From Phytopseudomonas dryadis (GTDB lineage Bacteria > Pseudomonadota > Gammaproteobacteria > Pseudomonadales > Pseudomonadaceae): a stretch of DNA of 64,000 bases. A program made the position numbers and the translations under genes. The stretch lies in contig NZ_QJUM01000004.1 of assembly GCF_004327355.1 (NCBI RefSeq), positions 204,297 through 268,296 on the forward strand, written 5' to 3'. Positions 25,951 to 34,688 of the stretch are shown in pieces. Position 1 is the stretch's first letter. The number at the start of each line of letters is the position of its first letter. The notes beneath the pieces were generated by a model. The model ran no database searches, was not told the origin of the DNA, and saw only the letters and a list, made by a program, of their open reading frames with translations.

Positions 25951-28770
25951 ATGACGACCAAAGCGCTTCCGCCGCGTACACCTTTGCGACGCCTGCTGAA
26001 AGGCTCCAGCCTGTTGCTGCTGCTGGGCCTGCCCACCCTGAGCAGCGCGGCCGAACCGGCCACCAGCGCCCCGGCGTCGGCCCATGAAACCGTCCGCGAT
26101 TACGATATTCCCGCCCAACCGCTTTCCAGCGCCCTGCTCGCCTTCGGCCAGCAGTCCGGCCTGCAGATCAGCGTCGACAGCCAGATTCTCGCGGGCCACC
26201 AGGCCCCCCGCATACAGGGTGCCCTCAACACCGAGCAGGTCTTGAGCCGGCTACTGGCGGGCAGCGATATCGTCTGGCGTTATACGGCGCACAATGCCCT
26301 GCTGCTGGAAGGCGCGGCGCAAGCGCCCTCCTCCGGCGTCCTGCAACTCGAGGGCACCCAGGTGCGTGGCCAGGCCATGCTGTACCAGGGCGAAACCGTC
26401 ATCGGGCGCAGGACCATCGAAGCCCTGCCGGCCGGCAATGGCGACATCACCAGCCTGCTGAAAACCCACCCCAACGTGCAGTTCAACGACAACCAGTTGA
26501 GCAGCAAGACGCCCGGCGAGATCGATCCGGCCGATATCAGCATCAACGGCGCCAAATACTGGCAGAACCTGTTCCTGGTCGATGGCATGAGCATGAACAA
26601 TGACATCGACCCGGTAGCGAGCAATGCAACCAGCATGACCGACGTGCCCGGGCGCAGCCAGGGCCTGGCGCTGGACAGCGACTTGCTGGAGGAAATCAAG
26701 GTTCTCGACAGCAACGTGCCGGCGGCCTATGGCGGCTTCAACGGTGGCGTGGTGGAAGCCAACACGCGCAAGCCGAGCAAGCAGTTACACGGCAAGGTAT
26801 CCGTACAAATGGCGCGCTCCGAATGGACGCAATACCATATCGACGACAGCCAGGAAGAAGATTTCGAAAACTCCACCAACGCGTCGAACCAACCTGAATT
26901 CGAAAAGCTGATCACCCGGGCCACGCTCGAGGGCCACTTGACCGAGAATTTCGGCCTGCTGGCCAACTTCTCGCGCAAGACGTCGGAAATCCCTCTCAAG
27001 GGATACAACCCCAGCACCTACACCGACCCCGTAGACGGCATGGACAAGAATCAGGAACGGCGGATCGACAACTATTTCCTCAAAGGGGTCTGGAAAGCAT
27101 CGGATAACCTCGATATCGATTTCAGCCTGACCCATGCGCCACAAACCAACCGCTACTTCATCACCAACAGCAAGGACTCCATGGTCGACATCGACTCCGG
27201 TGGAGACATGGCCGCCTTGCGGGTCAACTGGCAAACGGCCTATGCCCGCCTGAGCCATTCCTTCTCGTGGAGCCGCCTGGAAAACTCCCGGGACAGCGAG
27301 AAAAACTATTACAAAGGCTGGCGCTGGTCGGAAACCACCAACTGGAGCGCCTCCACCCCCTCCACGATATTGGCCTCGGAAGGCAGCTACGGCGACATCG
27401 AACAGCGCCAGACCCGTTACGGCTACACACTCAATGCCGACTGGAACAGCTTCCACTTGCTGGGCAGCGAACACCAAGTACAGACAGGCCTGGAGTTGAA
27501 CAAGCAGAACGCTTATTACGAGCGCCTGGAAAGCTTCAGCTACGGTAGCCTCCTCACAGGCGCCAGCGCCTGCACCGAGAACGAATGGTGCTCGGTCGGT
27601 TACACCCCCCAGTTCGGCACCGACGCACAGGCATTCCGGCGCCAGTACACCTACGATGCCGGCAAGATCGAAATCGATAGTGAATCCTGGAGCGTCTACC
27701 TGCAGGATGAAATCACCCTCGGCAAATTGACCCTGCGCCCCGGTTTGCGCCTGGATGGCGACGACTACATGGATAAGGAGACCCTGGCACCCCGTTTCGC
27801 CTTCGAATATGACTTCTTCGGCAACGGACAAACCCGTCTGATCGGCGGGGTCAACCGCTACTACGGACGCAACCTGTTCGCCTACCGCCTCAACGATGGC
27901 CGCGCCACGCTGGAGTCCTACCGGGCCCGAACCATCAGCAATGGCATCGTCGGCGATTGGGGCGCGCCTGTCAGATCGGTCAACTCGACCAAATTCAGTC
28001 AGCTGGACATTCCCTACGACGACGAGCTGACCCTGGGCCTCAGCCATATCCAGTGGGACACCGAGTTTGCGGTCAAATACGTCAACCGCAAGGGCCGCGA
28101 CCAGATCATCCGTACCCAGGGACGCTATCTGGGTCAGCCCTCCACAGACCTGACCGAGCTGACCAACAACTATTACACCTATACCAATCGTGGCGAAAGC
28201 GAAACGGATGTCTACACCTTCACCCTGACCCCACTACAGGAACTGAACCTGTGGGGAACACGTACCAGCGGCCAGTTGGCCGTGGACTGGACCGACGTCA
28301 CCAGCTCACATACCGACTACGCCACCAGCGTCAGCGAAACACTGTTGCTGGATCCCATCATTCAGTACGAGGGCAAATTCATACGCTATTCCGAGCGTCC
28401 GGCGAACAACTTCAACCGCCCCTGGACCCTTCGCCTCACGACCATTACCGAGATACCATGGTGGAATCTGACCTGGAGTAATTTCCTGCGCCACCGGGAC
28501 GGCTACCGGCGTATCGCGGATACCGGCGATAACATCAATTACCAGGGCACCCCTGTCGATGTCTGGGCAGAGCAGTCCTACGGCTCGTCGTTGGTCTGGG
28601 ATACCCGGCTGGCATGGGCGCTCCCCCTCGGCGGCAGCCAGGCAGCTTTCGTCAATTTGGATGTGAGCAATCTGCTGGACAAGGTCGTGGTGAACAACCT
28701 GAGCAGCAGCGATATCCCCACCTACGAAGTAGGCCGCCAGTTCATGGTGGAAATTGGCTACCGCTTTTGA
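25951..28770 (+). CDS. TonB-dependent receptor with STN signalling domain (module 1)
   Basis: A 939-residue outer-membrane receptor. A signal peptide (to about residue 33, LPTLSSAAEP) is followed by an STN domain (about 47-100; YDIPAQPLSSALLAFGQQSG). The plug follows (about 130-290; TPGEIDPADISINGAKY, FLVDGMSMNND, VPAAYGGFNGGVVEANT), then a long beta-barrel ending in YEVGRQFMVEIGYRF with the terminal aromatic residue. STN receptors signal to a FecR partner. Ligand unknown. It is a close paralogue of the receptor at 31845. The ATG at 25951 has GGGGA upstream. Confidence 0.92.
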   Translation: MTTKALPPRTPLRRLLKGSSLLLLLGLPTLSSAAEPATSAPASAHETVRDYDIPAQPLSSALLAFGQQSGLQISVDSQILAGHQAPRIQGALNTEQVLSRLLAGSDIVWRYTAHNALLLEGAAQAPSSGVLQLEGTQVRGQAMLYQGETVIGRRTIEALPAGNGDITSLLKTHPNVQFNDNQLSSKTPGEIDPADISINGAKYWQNLFLVDGMSMNNDIDPVASNATSMTDVPGRSQGLALDSDLLEEIKVLDSNVPAAYGGFNGGVVEANTRKPSKQLHGKVSVQMARSEWTQYHIDDSQEEDFENSTNASNQPEFEKLITRATLEGHLTENFGLLANFSRKTSEIPLKGYNPSTYTDPVDGMDKNQERRIDNYFLKGVWKASDNLDIDFSLTHAPQTNRYFITNSKDSMVDIDSGGDMAALRVNWQTAYARLSHSFSWSRLENSRDSEKNYYKGWRWSETTNWSASTPSTILASEGSYGDIEQRQTRYGYTLNADWNSFHLLGSEHQVQTGLELNKQNAYYERLESFSYGSLLTGASACTENEWCSVGYTPQFGTDAQAFRRQYTYDAGKIEIDSESWSVYLQDEITLGKLTLRPGLRLDGDDYMDKETLAPRFAFEYDFFGNGQTRLIGGVNRYYGRNLFAYRLNDGRATLESYRARTISNGIVGDWGAPVRSVNSTKFSQLDIPYDDELTLGLSHIQWDTEFAVKYVNRKGRDQIIRTQGRYLGQPSTDLTELTNNYYTYTNRGESETDVYTFTLTPLQELNLWGTRTSGQLAVDWTDVTSSHTDYATSVSETLLLDPIIQYEGKFIRYSERPANNFNRPWTLRLTTITEIPWWNLTWSNFLRHRDGYRRIADTGDNINYQGTPVDVWAEQSYGSSLVWDTRLAWALPLGGSQAAFVNLDVSNLLDKVVVNNLSSSDIPTYEVGRQFMVEIGYRF

Positions 28771-29960
28771 TCCCGACCCTTGTTGCGCAGGCTGGCACCG
28801 AGCCGGGCGCACCCTGGAGTTACCGCACGACAAGGTACATCGGCAACCTGCTCCTCATCCTGCTGCTGATCGCCGCACCCTGGTCAGCCGGTGCCCAGGC
28901 CGACGACTGCCGGCAACGCCTGGCCGCCGAATCGCTGGGCGAAAGCGACCACGCCTGCCTGCGCCTGGTCTACAGCCAGCCGCCGCAACACTGGCCGGCG
29001 CCCCATGTCGATGCCGACGTGGCCTGGCAGGAGCTCGGGCCGCTACCGGAGCGTGCGCCGTCGCCGGCCGGCAACCCGTTCAGCGAAGTCAGGGCCGCGC
29101 TGGGCGAAAAGCTGTTCTTCGATCCGCGCCTGTCGCGTTCCGGGCAGATCGCCTGCGCCTCCTGCCACGAACCGGACCTGGCCTTCGCCGACGGCCGCCG
29201 GGTGTCCTTCGGCCACGACCGCGCCGCAGGCCGGCGCAACGCGCCCAGCGTGGTGATGAGCGGCTTCAGCCAGGCGCTGTTCTGGGATGGCCGGGCAGCG
29301 AGCCTGGAAGCCCAGGCGTCGATGCCGGTGGCCGATCCGCTGGAAATGGCCTTCAGCATGGATGAACTGGTCGAGCGCCTGCGCACCAGCGGAGACTATC
29401 CCGGCCTGTTCGCCGAAGCCTTCGCGAAGCGCCCTCTGGACGCCGGGCAGATAGCCGCCGCCCTGGCCACCTACCAACGCAGCCTGGTAAGGGTCGCACG
29501 CAATACCCGCTTCGAACGCTTCCTGCACGGGCGCCACGAGCAGCTCAGCGACCGGCAACTGCACGGCCTGCACCTGTTCCGCACCCGGGCGCGCTGCATG
29601 AACTGCCACTTCGGCCCGTCATTGAGCGACGATCGCTTCCATAACGCCGGCATGACCTACTACGGTCGCCAGTATCAGGATCTCGGCCGTTACGAAGTGA
29701 CAGGCGAGGCGGAGGATGTCGGACGCTTCCGCACCCCGTCGCTGCGACTGGTCAGCCGTACCGGTCCCTGGCTCCACAACGGCCTGTTCGCCGACCTGAT
29801 GGGCGTGCTGAACGTCTACAACGCCGGCATGCCACGCCCCCTGCCTGCTCCCGGCATGGAGAAGGATCCGCTGTTCCCGCGCACGTCTGAACGTTTCCAG
29901 GCACTCGGCCTGAATGGCGATGAGTTGCTCGCCTTGCGGGCTTTCCTCGAGACGTTGTGA
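28767..29960 (+). CDS. Di-haem cytochrome c peroxidase / MauG-family protein
   Basis: About 397 residues. A signal peptide (LLLILLLIAAPWSAGAQA) directs it to the periplasm. Two CxxCH haem-binding sites (CASCHEPD, CMNCHFGP) and segments such as LFFDPRLSRSGQIACASC and LRLVSRTGPWLHNGLF are typical of the CCP/MauG superfamily. The only plausible start is a TTG at 28767 overlapping the receptor stop, so it is translationally coupled to receptor 1. It could detoxify peroxide or oxidatively modify a metal ligand or protein, as MauG and MbnH do; which of these is unknown. Confidence 0.85.
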   Translation: MIPTLVAQAGTEPGAPWSYRTTRYIGNLLLILLLIAAPWSAGAQADDCRQRLAAESLGESDHACLRLVYSQPPQHWPAPHVDADVAWQELGPLPERAPSPAGNPFSEVRAALGEKLFFDPRLSRSGQIACASCHEPDLAFADGRRVSFGHDRAAGRRNAPSVVMSGFSQALFWDGRAASLEAQASMPVADPLEMAFSMDELVERLRTSGDYPGLFAEAFAKRPLDAGQIAAALATYQRSLVRVARNTRFERFLHGRHEQLSDRQLHGLHLFRTRARCMNCHFGPSLSDDRFHNAGMTYYGRQYQDLGRYEVTGEAEDVGRFRTPSLRLVSRTGPWLHNGLFADLMGVLNVYNAGMPRPLPAPGMEKDPLFPRTSERFQALGLNGDELLALRAFLETL

Positions 29961-30043
29961 TGGCCGGATCGGCGGGAGGATCGCCTCCAGGCCCCCGCGC
30001 GCGCCCCGTTCAGCCGATCGCGGGAGGCATACGCCAGACAAAT

Positions 30044-30062
30044 TTGATAACAATTCTCATTT
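30044..30062. promoter_or_regulatory. Fur-like box upstream of ECF sigma gene 2
   Basis: TTGATAACAATTCTCATTT matches the Pseudomonas Fur-box pattern GATAAnnATTCTCATTT. It lies about 47 bases before the sigma-factor ATG, mirroring the arrangement at 23993. Confidence 0.75.
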
Positions 30063-30108
30063 CATAGCAAAATAGATCCAAAGCCCAGGAACGCCTCGTA
30101 TCCGGGCT

Positions 30109-30624
30109 ATGGATGCCTCCATCGTGACCAAGCTCGAACTCTATCTCGCCCACCGCGCCGCCCTGGTGGACTACGCCACCCCCATCGTCGGCTGCCGGGC
30201 CAGGGCCGAGGACGTGGTGCAGGAAGCCTGGCTGCGCTTCAATGGCCACGGGCAGGACGCGGTAGTGATCGACAAACCGCTCAATTACCTTTATCGGATC
30301 GTCCGCAACCTGGCCTTCGACCTGACCCGCCGTCTCGCCACCGAACGCCGCCAGCCTGGCGGCGAAGCCCTGCTCGAGGAACTCTCCGACCAGACGCCGG
30401 GGCCGGAGCAACAGGCCAGCAGCAGCGACGAGTTGCGCATCGTCAACGCCGCCCTCGACGAACTGCCCGCACGTACGCGCCAGGCTTTCGAAATGCACCG
30501 CCTGGGCGGGCACACCCTGCAGCACATCGCCGCGACCCTGGGCATTTCGGTGGGCCTGGCCCATCAACTGGTGCATCAGGCGCTCTGTCATTGCGCCGAC
30601 CGCCTGGAGCAGGCCAATGCCTGA
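30109..30624 (+). CDS. FecI-type ECF sigma factor (module 2)
   Basis: A 171-residue ECF sigma factor. Region 2 has AEDVVQEAWLRFNG and YLYRIVRNLAFDL; region 4 has ALDELPARTRQAFEMHRLGG and HIAATLGIS. It shares long identical stretches with the factor at 24067 (KLELYLAHRAALVDYA here; NLELYLAHRAALVDYA there). The ATG at 30109 is chosen; a GTG at 30124 would remove five residues. Its stop overlaps the FecR gene start by eight bases. A Fur-like box upstream suggests iron repression. Confidence 0.9.
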   Translation: MDASIVTKLELYLAHRAALVDYATPIVGCRARAEDVVQEAWLRFNGHGQDAVVIDKPLNYLYRIVRNLAFDLTRRLATERRQPGGEALLEELSDQTPGPEQQASSSDELRIVNAALDELPARTRQAFEMHRLGGHTLQHIAATLGISVGLAHQLVHQALCHCADRLEQANA

Positions 30625-31702
30625 AGATCCTCTGAAAAATCCACCGTGTGATACGTCCTTTGCTCAGAGCATTGACTCTGTGCGACCCTCTGCACCTCGT
30701 CCAACCCACGCCAAGGCGCCCATGCACGGCAACCTCAGACACATTGCACTGGACTGGCTGCTGCGCATCCAGCAGAGCCCCGAGGATGCCGACCTGCGCA
30801 TCGGTCTGGCCGCCTGGCTGGCCGCCGACGCCAGCCATGTCGAAGCCTACCGCAAGGCCGAACGGGTCTGGCGCCTGACCGGCATGGCGCAGGCCGCCGA
30901 GCAGGAACAGGCCCCTGCCGACACGCCGGGAGCGTTGCCCGCGGCGGCCATTCCAGCCAGACCTGGGCGGCCACGCCGCCGGCACCGCTACGCCCTGCTG
31001 GCCGGCGCCCTCACCGCCTGCCTGGTGGTGTTCATCGCACCGTCGGGCTACCTGGCCTACCAGAGCGACTACCGCACCGCCCAGGGCGAGCAGCGCACGG
31101 TCGAACTGGCAGATGGCAGCCGTGTGCGGCTGGACGGCGCCTCGGCGATTGCCGTGGCGTACGCCGCCGGCCAGCGCGAGGTACGCCTGCTCGCCGGCCA
31201 GGCCTTCTTCGAGGTAACGGCTGACGAGACGCGCCCCTTCACCGTACAGGCCAGGGACCTGCGTATCACCGTCACCGGCACCGCCTTCAACGTCAGCATC
31301 CGCCCCACGCAACTCGCCGTGGCCGTGCAACATGGCTCGGTCCGCGTGACCGACGGCAGCACCACCCTGGCCGAAGCCCTGGGCCAGGGCGAACGCCTGC
31401 GCTGGCGCAGCGACACCCATGCGCTGACCCGCGACAGCCTGCCCGTCGCACAGATCGCCACCTGGCAGCAGGGGCAACTGGTGGTCAAGGACGCACGCAT
31501 CGCCGATGTGCTGGACGAGTTGCGTCCCTACCTGCCGGGCCAGCTGACGCTACGCGATGCCCAGCTCGGCGAGCAGCGGGTCACCGGCGTCTACGACCTG
31601 CGTGACCCTGACGCCGCCCTGCGCGCGGTGATCCAGCCCTATCAGGGCGAAGTCCGCACCTGGACGCCCTGGCTACGGGTGATCGGTCGCAACGCCGAAT
31701 AA
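30617..31702 (+). CDS. FecR-type sigma regulator (module 2)
   Basis: A 361-residue membrane regulator. The N-terminal anti-sigma (DUF4880) domain contains LDWLLRIQQSPEDADL and VEAYRKAERVWRL. A transmembrane helix (about 119-138, ALLAGALTACLVVFIAPSG) and a periplasmic FecR domain (LLAGQAFFEV, VTVTGTAFNV, HGSVRVTDG) follow. It overlaps the sigma gene by eight bases, and GGAG lies seven bases before the ATG, so the pair is made together. It should bind the STN domain of receptor 2. Confidence 0.92.
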   Translation: MPEDPLKNPPCDTSFAQSIDSVRPSAPRPTHAKAPMHGNLRHIALDWLLRIQQSPEDADLRIGLAAWLAADASHVEAYRKAERVWRLTGMAQAAEQEQAPADTPGALPAAAIPARPGRPRRRHRYALLAGALTACLVVFIAPSGYLAYQSDYRTAQGEQRTVELADGSRVRLDGASAIAVAYAAGQREVRLLAGQAFFEVTADETRPFTVQARDLRITVTGTAFNVSIRPTQLAVAVQHGSVRVTDGSTTLAEALGQGERLRWRSDTHALTRDSLPVAQIATWQQGQLVVKDARIADVLDELRPYLPGQLTLRDAQLGEQRVTGVYDLRDPDAALRAVIQPYQGEVRTWTPWLRVIGRNAE

Positions 31703-31723
31703 GCCAGGCTGCACTCGCTCCCC

Positions 31724-31769
31724 TGAAAAATAATTCATGAATTTCTGAAAATTCATCGAGCCAGCGCGT
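31724..31769 (+). promoter_or_regulatory. Predicted ECF-sigma promoter of TonB receptor 2
   Basis: GAAAAT (31747-31752), 14 bases, then CGT (31767-31769), with upstream AAAAATAATTCATGAATTTC, is the counterpart of the block at 25825-25870. This is the only extended non-coding similarity I see between the two receptor leaders apart from a GATT(T/C)GCATT motif about 25-35 bases further on. Confidence 0.55.
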
Positions 31770-31844
31770 CATTGCCCCGGAGCCGAATCGATACGGATTC
31801 GCATTAGCTTTCATATTGGGTCGTTGGCCCACTCGGGGAACCTC

Positions 31845-34688
31845 ATGAACAAGCAGTCGCAGCGACTCGAACGCCCTTCCACCGCCCCCCAGAAACTGGG
31901 CCGGGCCATCGGCCTGGGGCTTCTCGGCCTCTGCGGCGCGCTGCCCCTGTCGCCCAGCCATGCCCAGGAAGCGCCCAACCCCGGCAGCACCCTGCTGCAG
32001 CGCCAGCACAGCTTCGCCATCGACGCCCAGCCCCTGGCCGACGCGCTGATCGCCTTCGCCCAGCAGAGCGGCTTGCAGGTCAGCGTCGATGCGAGCCTGG
32101 TGGGCAACCTGCGTGGTAATGCGGTACACGGACAGATGAGCAGCGAACAGGCGCTGGCGCGGCTACTCGCCGACAGTGGCGTCAGTTGGGACTACCAACA
32201 GGGCCTGGTGACCTTCCGCGCCACGGCGGAGTTGAGTAACGGCGCCGCGCTGGAACTGGGCAACACCGTGGTGCTGGCTCGCGAGGCGGACCAGTTCCCT
32301 GGCGAAACCACCATCGACAGCCGCGCCATCCAGGCCTTCCCCGGCGCCAACGGCGACATCACCACCCTGCTGAAGATGCATCCCGCGGTGCAGTTCAGCG
32401 GCCAGCAGCAGAGCAGCAACACTCCCGGCGAGATCGACCCGGCGGATATCAGTATCAACGGTGCCCGCTACTATCAGAACAACTTCATGATCGACGGGAT
32501 CAGCATCAACAACGACCTCGACCCCGGCTACCACACCTATGGCAGCATCCAGGCCTACGACGGCGCACCCGGCCGCTCCCATGGCATCGCCCTGGACGCC
32601 GACCTGCTGGAGAAGGTCAAGGTCTACGACAGCAACGTGCCGGCCGAATACGGCGGTTTCAACGGTGGCGTGATCGACGCCGTGACCCGCCGTCCCAGCA
32701 AGGAGCTGCACGGCAAGCTGTCGGCCTCCATGACCCGTTCGGAGTGGACCAGCTACCACATCGACGATGACGACGCGGACAGCTGGGAATATCCGAGCAC
32801 CGGCGAGTACCAGCCGGAATTCCTCAAGACCACCGTGCGCGGCACCCTCGAAGGCCACCTGACCGACGACTTCGGCGCCATTTTCCATTTTTCCCAAAAG
32901 CGCTCGACCATCCCGCAGTATCGTTTCGAAAGCGGCTACGTCAGCCCGGGCCTATCGGAGAAGAAGGATCAGACGCGACGCATCGACAACTACCTGCTCA
33001 AGACCTACTGGAACGTCAACGAGCGACTGAGCCTGGATACCTCGCTAGTCTATGCGCCCCAGGACAACTACCACTTCGTACGCAGCCGCCTCAATTCCGG
33101 CTTCAACCTGAAAAGCGGCGGCTGGCAGGGCTCGCTGAACGCCGTATGGCAAGGCGACCAGGCAACCTGGACGCACAAGCTGGCGCTGACCCAAGTGGAA
33201 AACTCGCGCAAGGCCGAAGCCGACCACTACATCAACTGGTATTACTCGGCCAGCAAGAACTGGGGCTATCCCGGCAGCACGACCGCACGCAGCGCCGAGG
33301 GCAGCTTCGGCGACATCTATCAGGAACAACGCGGGGCCGAATACAGCCTCAAGGCCGACTGGCAGCCACTGTTCCTGCTGGGCAGCGAGCACAATTTCAC
33401 CAGCGGTCTGGAGCTGTCCAGCAAGGACGCCGTGTGGGAGCGTCCGACCGATGCTTCAGGAACAACGGGCTTCCGCCGTGACAACGGCACGAATTGCAAC
33501 GGCGTCAGCGACCTCTGCTCGATCGGCACCCAGCTCAACGGCAACACCCGTCAGTACTCGAGCCTGAAGGTGCTCTACGCCGCCGGCAAGATCGAGGCCA
33601 GCGAGAACAAGTACGCCCTGTACCTGCAGGACCGCCTGCATTGGGGCCGCTTGACCCTGCGCCCAGGGCTGCGCTTCGAGGGCGACGACTACATGGACAA
33701 GAAGACCTTGGCACCGCGCTTCGTCGCCAGCTATGACGTTTTCGACGACCGCAACACCATCCTCACCGCCGGCGCCAATCGCTACTACGGACGCAACCTG
33801 TTCAAATACCGCCTGGCCGACGGCCGCCAGGCCCTCAACACCACCATGTCCCGCACCAGCGCCACCGGGCAATGGACCATGACCAGCCAGGCCAATACCA
33901 ACAAGTTCTCCTCGCTGAACATCCCCTACGATGACGAACTGTCGCTGGCCATCGAGCAACGCTGGCTGGATACCGACTTCCGCCTCGGCTACGTACGCCG
34001 CTACGGACGCGACCAGGTGGTCCGTGCCTACGGCAGCACCGCGGGACTCGGTCAGGGCGATAACGTCACCTACGCCAGGAACTACTACACCTACACCAAT
34101 GCCGGGCGCAGCGACAGCGACAACGTCAGCCTGACCATCACCCCGCAACCGACCCTGAACCTCGCCGGCAGCCGCACCAATTTCCAGTTCGCCGCCGACT
34201 GGTCGCGAACCCTGAACGCCAACAGCAACTACGAGAGCATCGTCGACAACAACGAATTCGTCGACAACGAGGTAGTCTACGACGGCTCGATCATGCGCTA
34301 CAGCGAACTACCGACCGCCGACTTCAATCGACCCTGGACGCTGCGCCTGACCAGCATCACGGAAATCCCCGCGCTGCATCTGACCTGGAGCAACTTCTTC
34401 CGCTACCGCGGTGCCTACGACCAGCTCTACAGCACCGACGACACCGTGGAGATCGACGGCTCCATCTACGAGCTCTACGCCAATTACCGGGTCAAGGCCG
34501 CACCGACCTGGGACACCCGCGTCCACTGGGAACTGCCCACCGGCAAGGATCAATCGGTGTTCGTCGCCGTCGACGTGACCAACGTCGCCGACAAGATCAA
34601 CCGCACCTCCTACAGCCGCAGCGGCACCAACTACACCTCCTACGAGGCAGGCCGCCAGTACTGGCTCGAAGTCGGCTACAAATTCTGA
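31845..34688 (+). CDS. TonB-dependent receptor with STN domain, FusA/YddB-like context (module 2)
   Basis: A 947-residue outer-membrane receptor. The signal peptide ends near LPLSPSHAQE. The STN domain follows (about 50-105; FAIDAQPLADALIAFAQQSG), then the plug (TPGEIDPADISINGARYY, FMIDGISINND, VPAEYGGFNGGVIDAVTRR) and a barrel ending YEAGRQYWLEVGYKF. The start at 31845 has GGGGA upstream. The M16 protease gene starts at the last base of its stop. In Fus and YddB systems the receptor imports a whole iron protein; here that function is inferred from gene context, not from receptor sequence. Confidence 0.9.
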   Translation: MNKQSQRLERPSTAPQKLGRAIGLGLLGLCGALPLSPSHAQEAPNPGSTLLQRQHSFAIDAQPLADALIAFAQQSGLQVSVDASLVGNLRGNAVHGQMSSEQALARLLADSGVSWDYQQGLVTFRATAELSNGAALELGNTVVLAREADQFPGETTIDSRAIQAFPGANGDITTLLKMHPAVQFSGQQQSSNTPGEIDPADISINGARYYQNNFMIDGISINNDLDPGYHTYGSIQAYDGAPGRSHGIALDADLLEKVKVYDSNVPAEYGGFNGGVIDAVTRRPSKELHGKLSASMTRSEWTSYHIDDDDADSWEYPSTGEYQPEFLKTTVRGTLEGHLTDDFGAIFHFSQKRSTIPQYRFESGYVSPGLSEKKDQTRRIDNYLLKTYWNVNERLSLDTSLVYAPQDNYHFVRSRLNSGFNLKSGGWQGSLNAVWQGDQATWTHKLALTQVENSRKAEADHYINWYYSASKNWGYPGSTTARSAEGSFGDIYQEQRGAEYSLKADWQPLFLLGSEHNFTSGLELSSKDAVWERPTDASGTTGFRRDNGTNCNGVSDLCSIGTQLNGNTRQYSSLKVLYAAGKIEASENKYALYLQDRLHWGRLTLRPGLRFEGDDYMDKKTLAPRFVASYDVFDDRNTILTAGANRYYGRNLFKYRLADGRQALNTTMSRTSATGQWTMTSQANTNKFSSLNIPYDDELSLAIEQRWLDTDFRLGYVRRYGRDQVVRAYGSTAGLGQGDNVTYARNYYTYTNAGRSDSDNVSLTITPQPTLNLAGSRTNFQFAADWSRTLNANSNYESIVDNNEFVDNEVVYDGSIMRYSELPTADFNRPWTLRLTSITEIPALHLTWSNFFRYRGAYDQLYSTDDTVEIDGSIYELYANYRVKAAPTWDTRVHWELPTGKDQSVFVAVDVTNVADKINRTSYSRSGTNYTSYEAGRQYWLEVGYKF

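Noticed and set aside
28614..28766. Longer form of the di-haem peroxidase reading into the receptor gene
   Set aside because: Residues before the TTG at 28767 mirror the receptor C-terminus in another frame and do not resemble a signal peptide.
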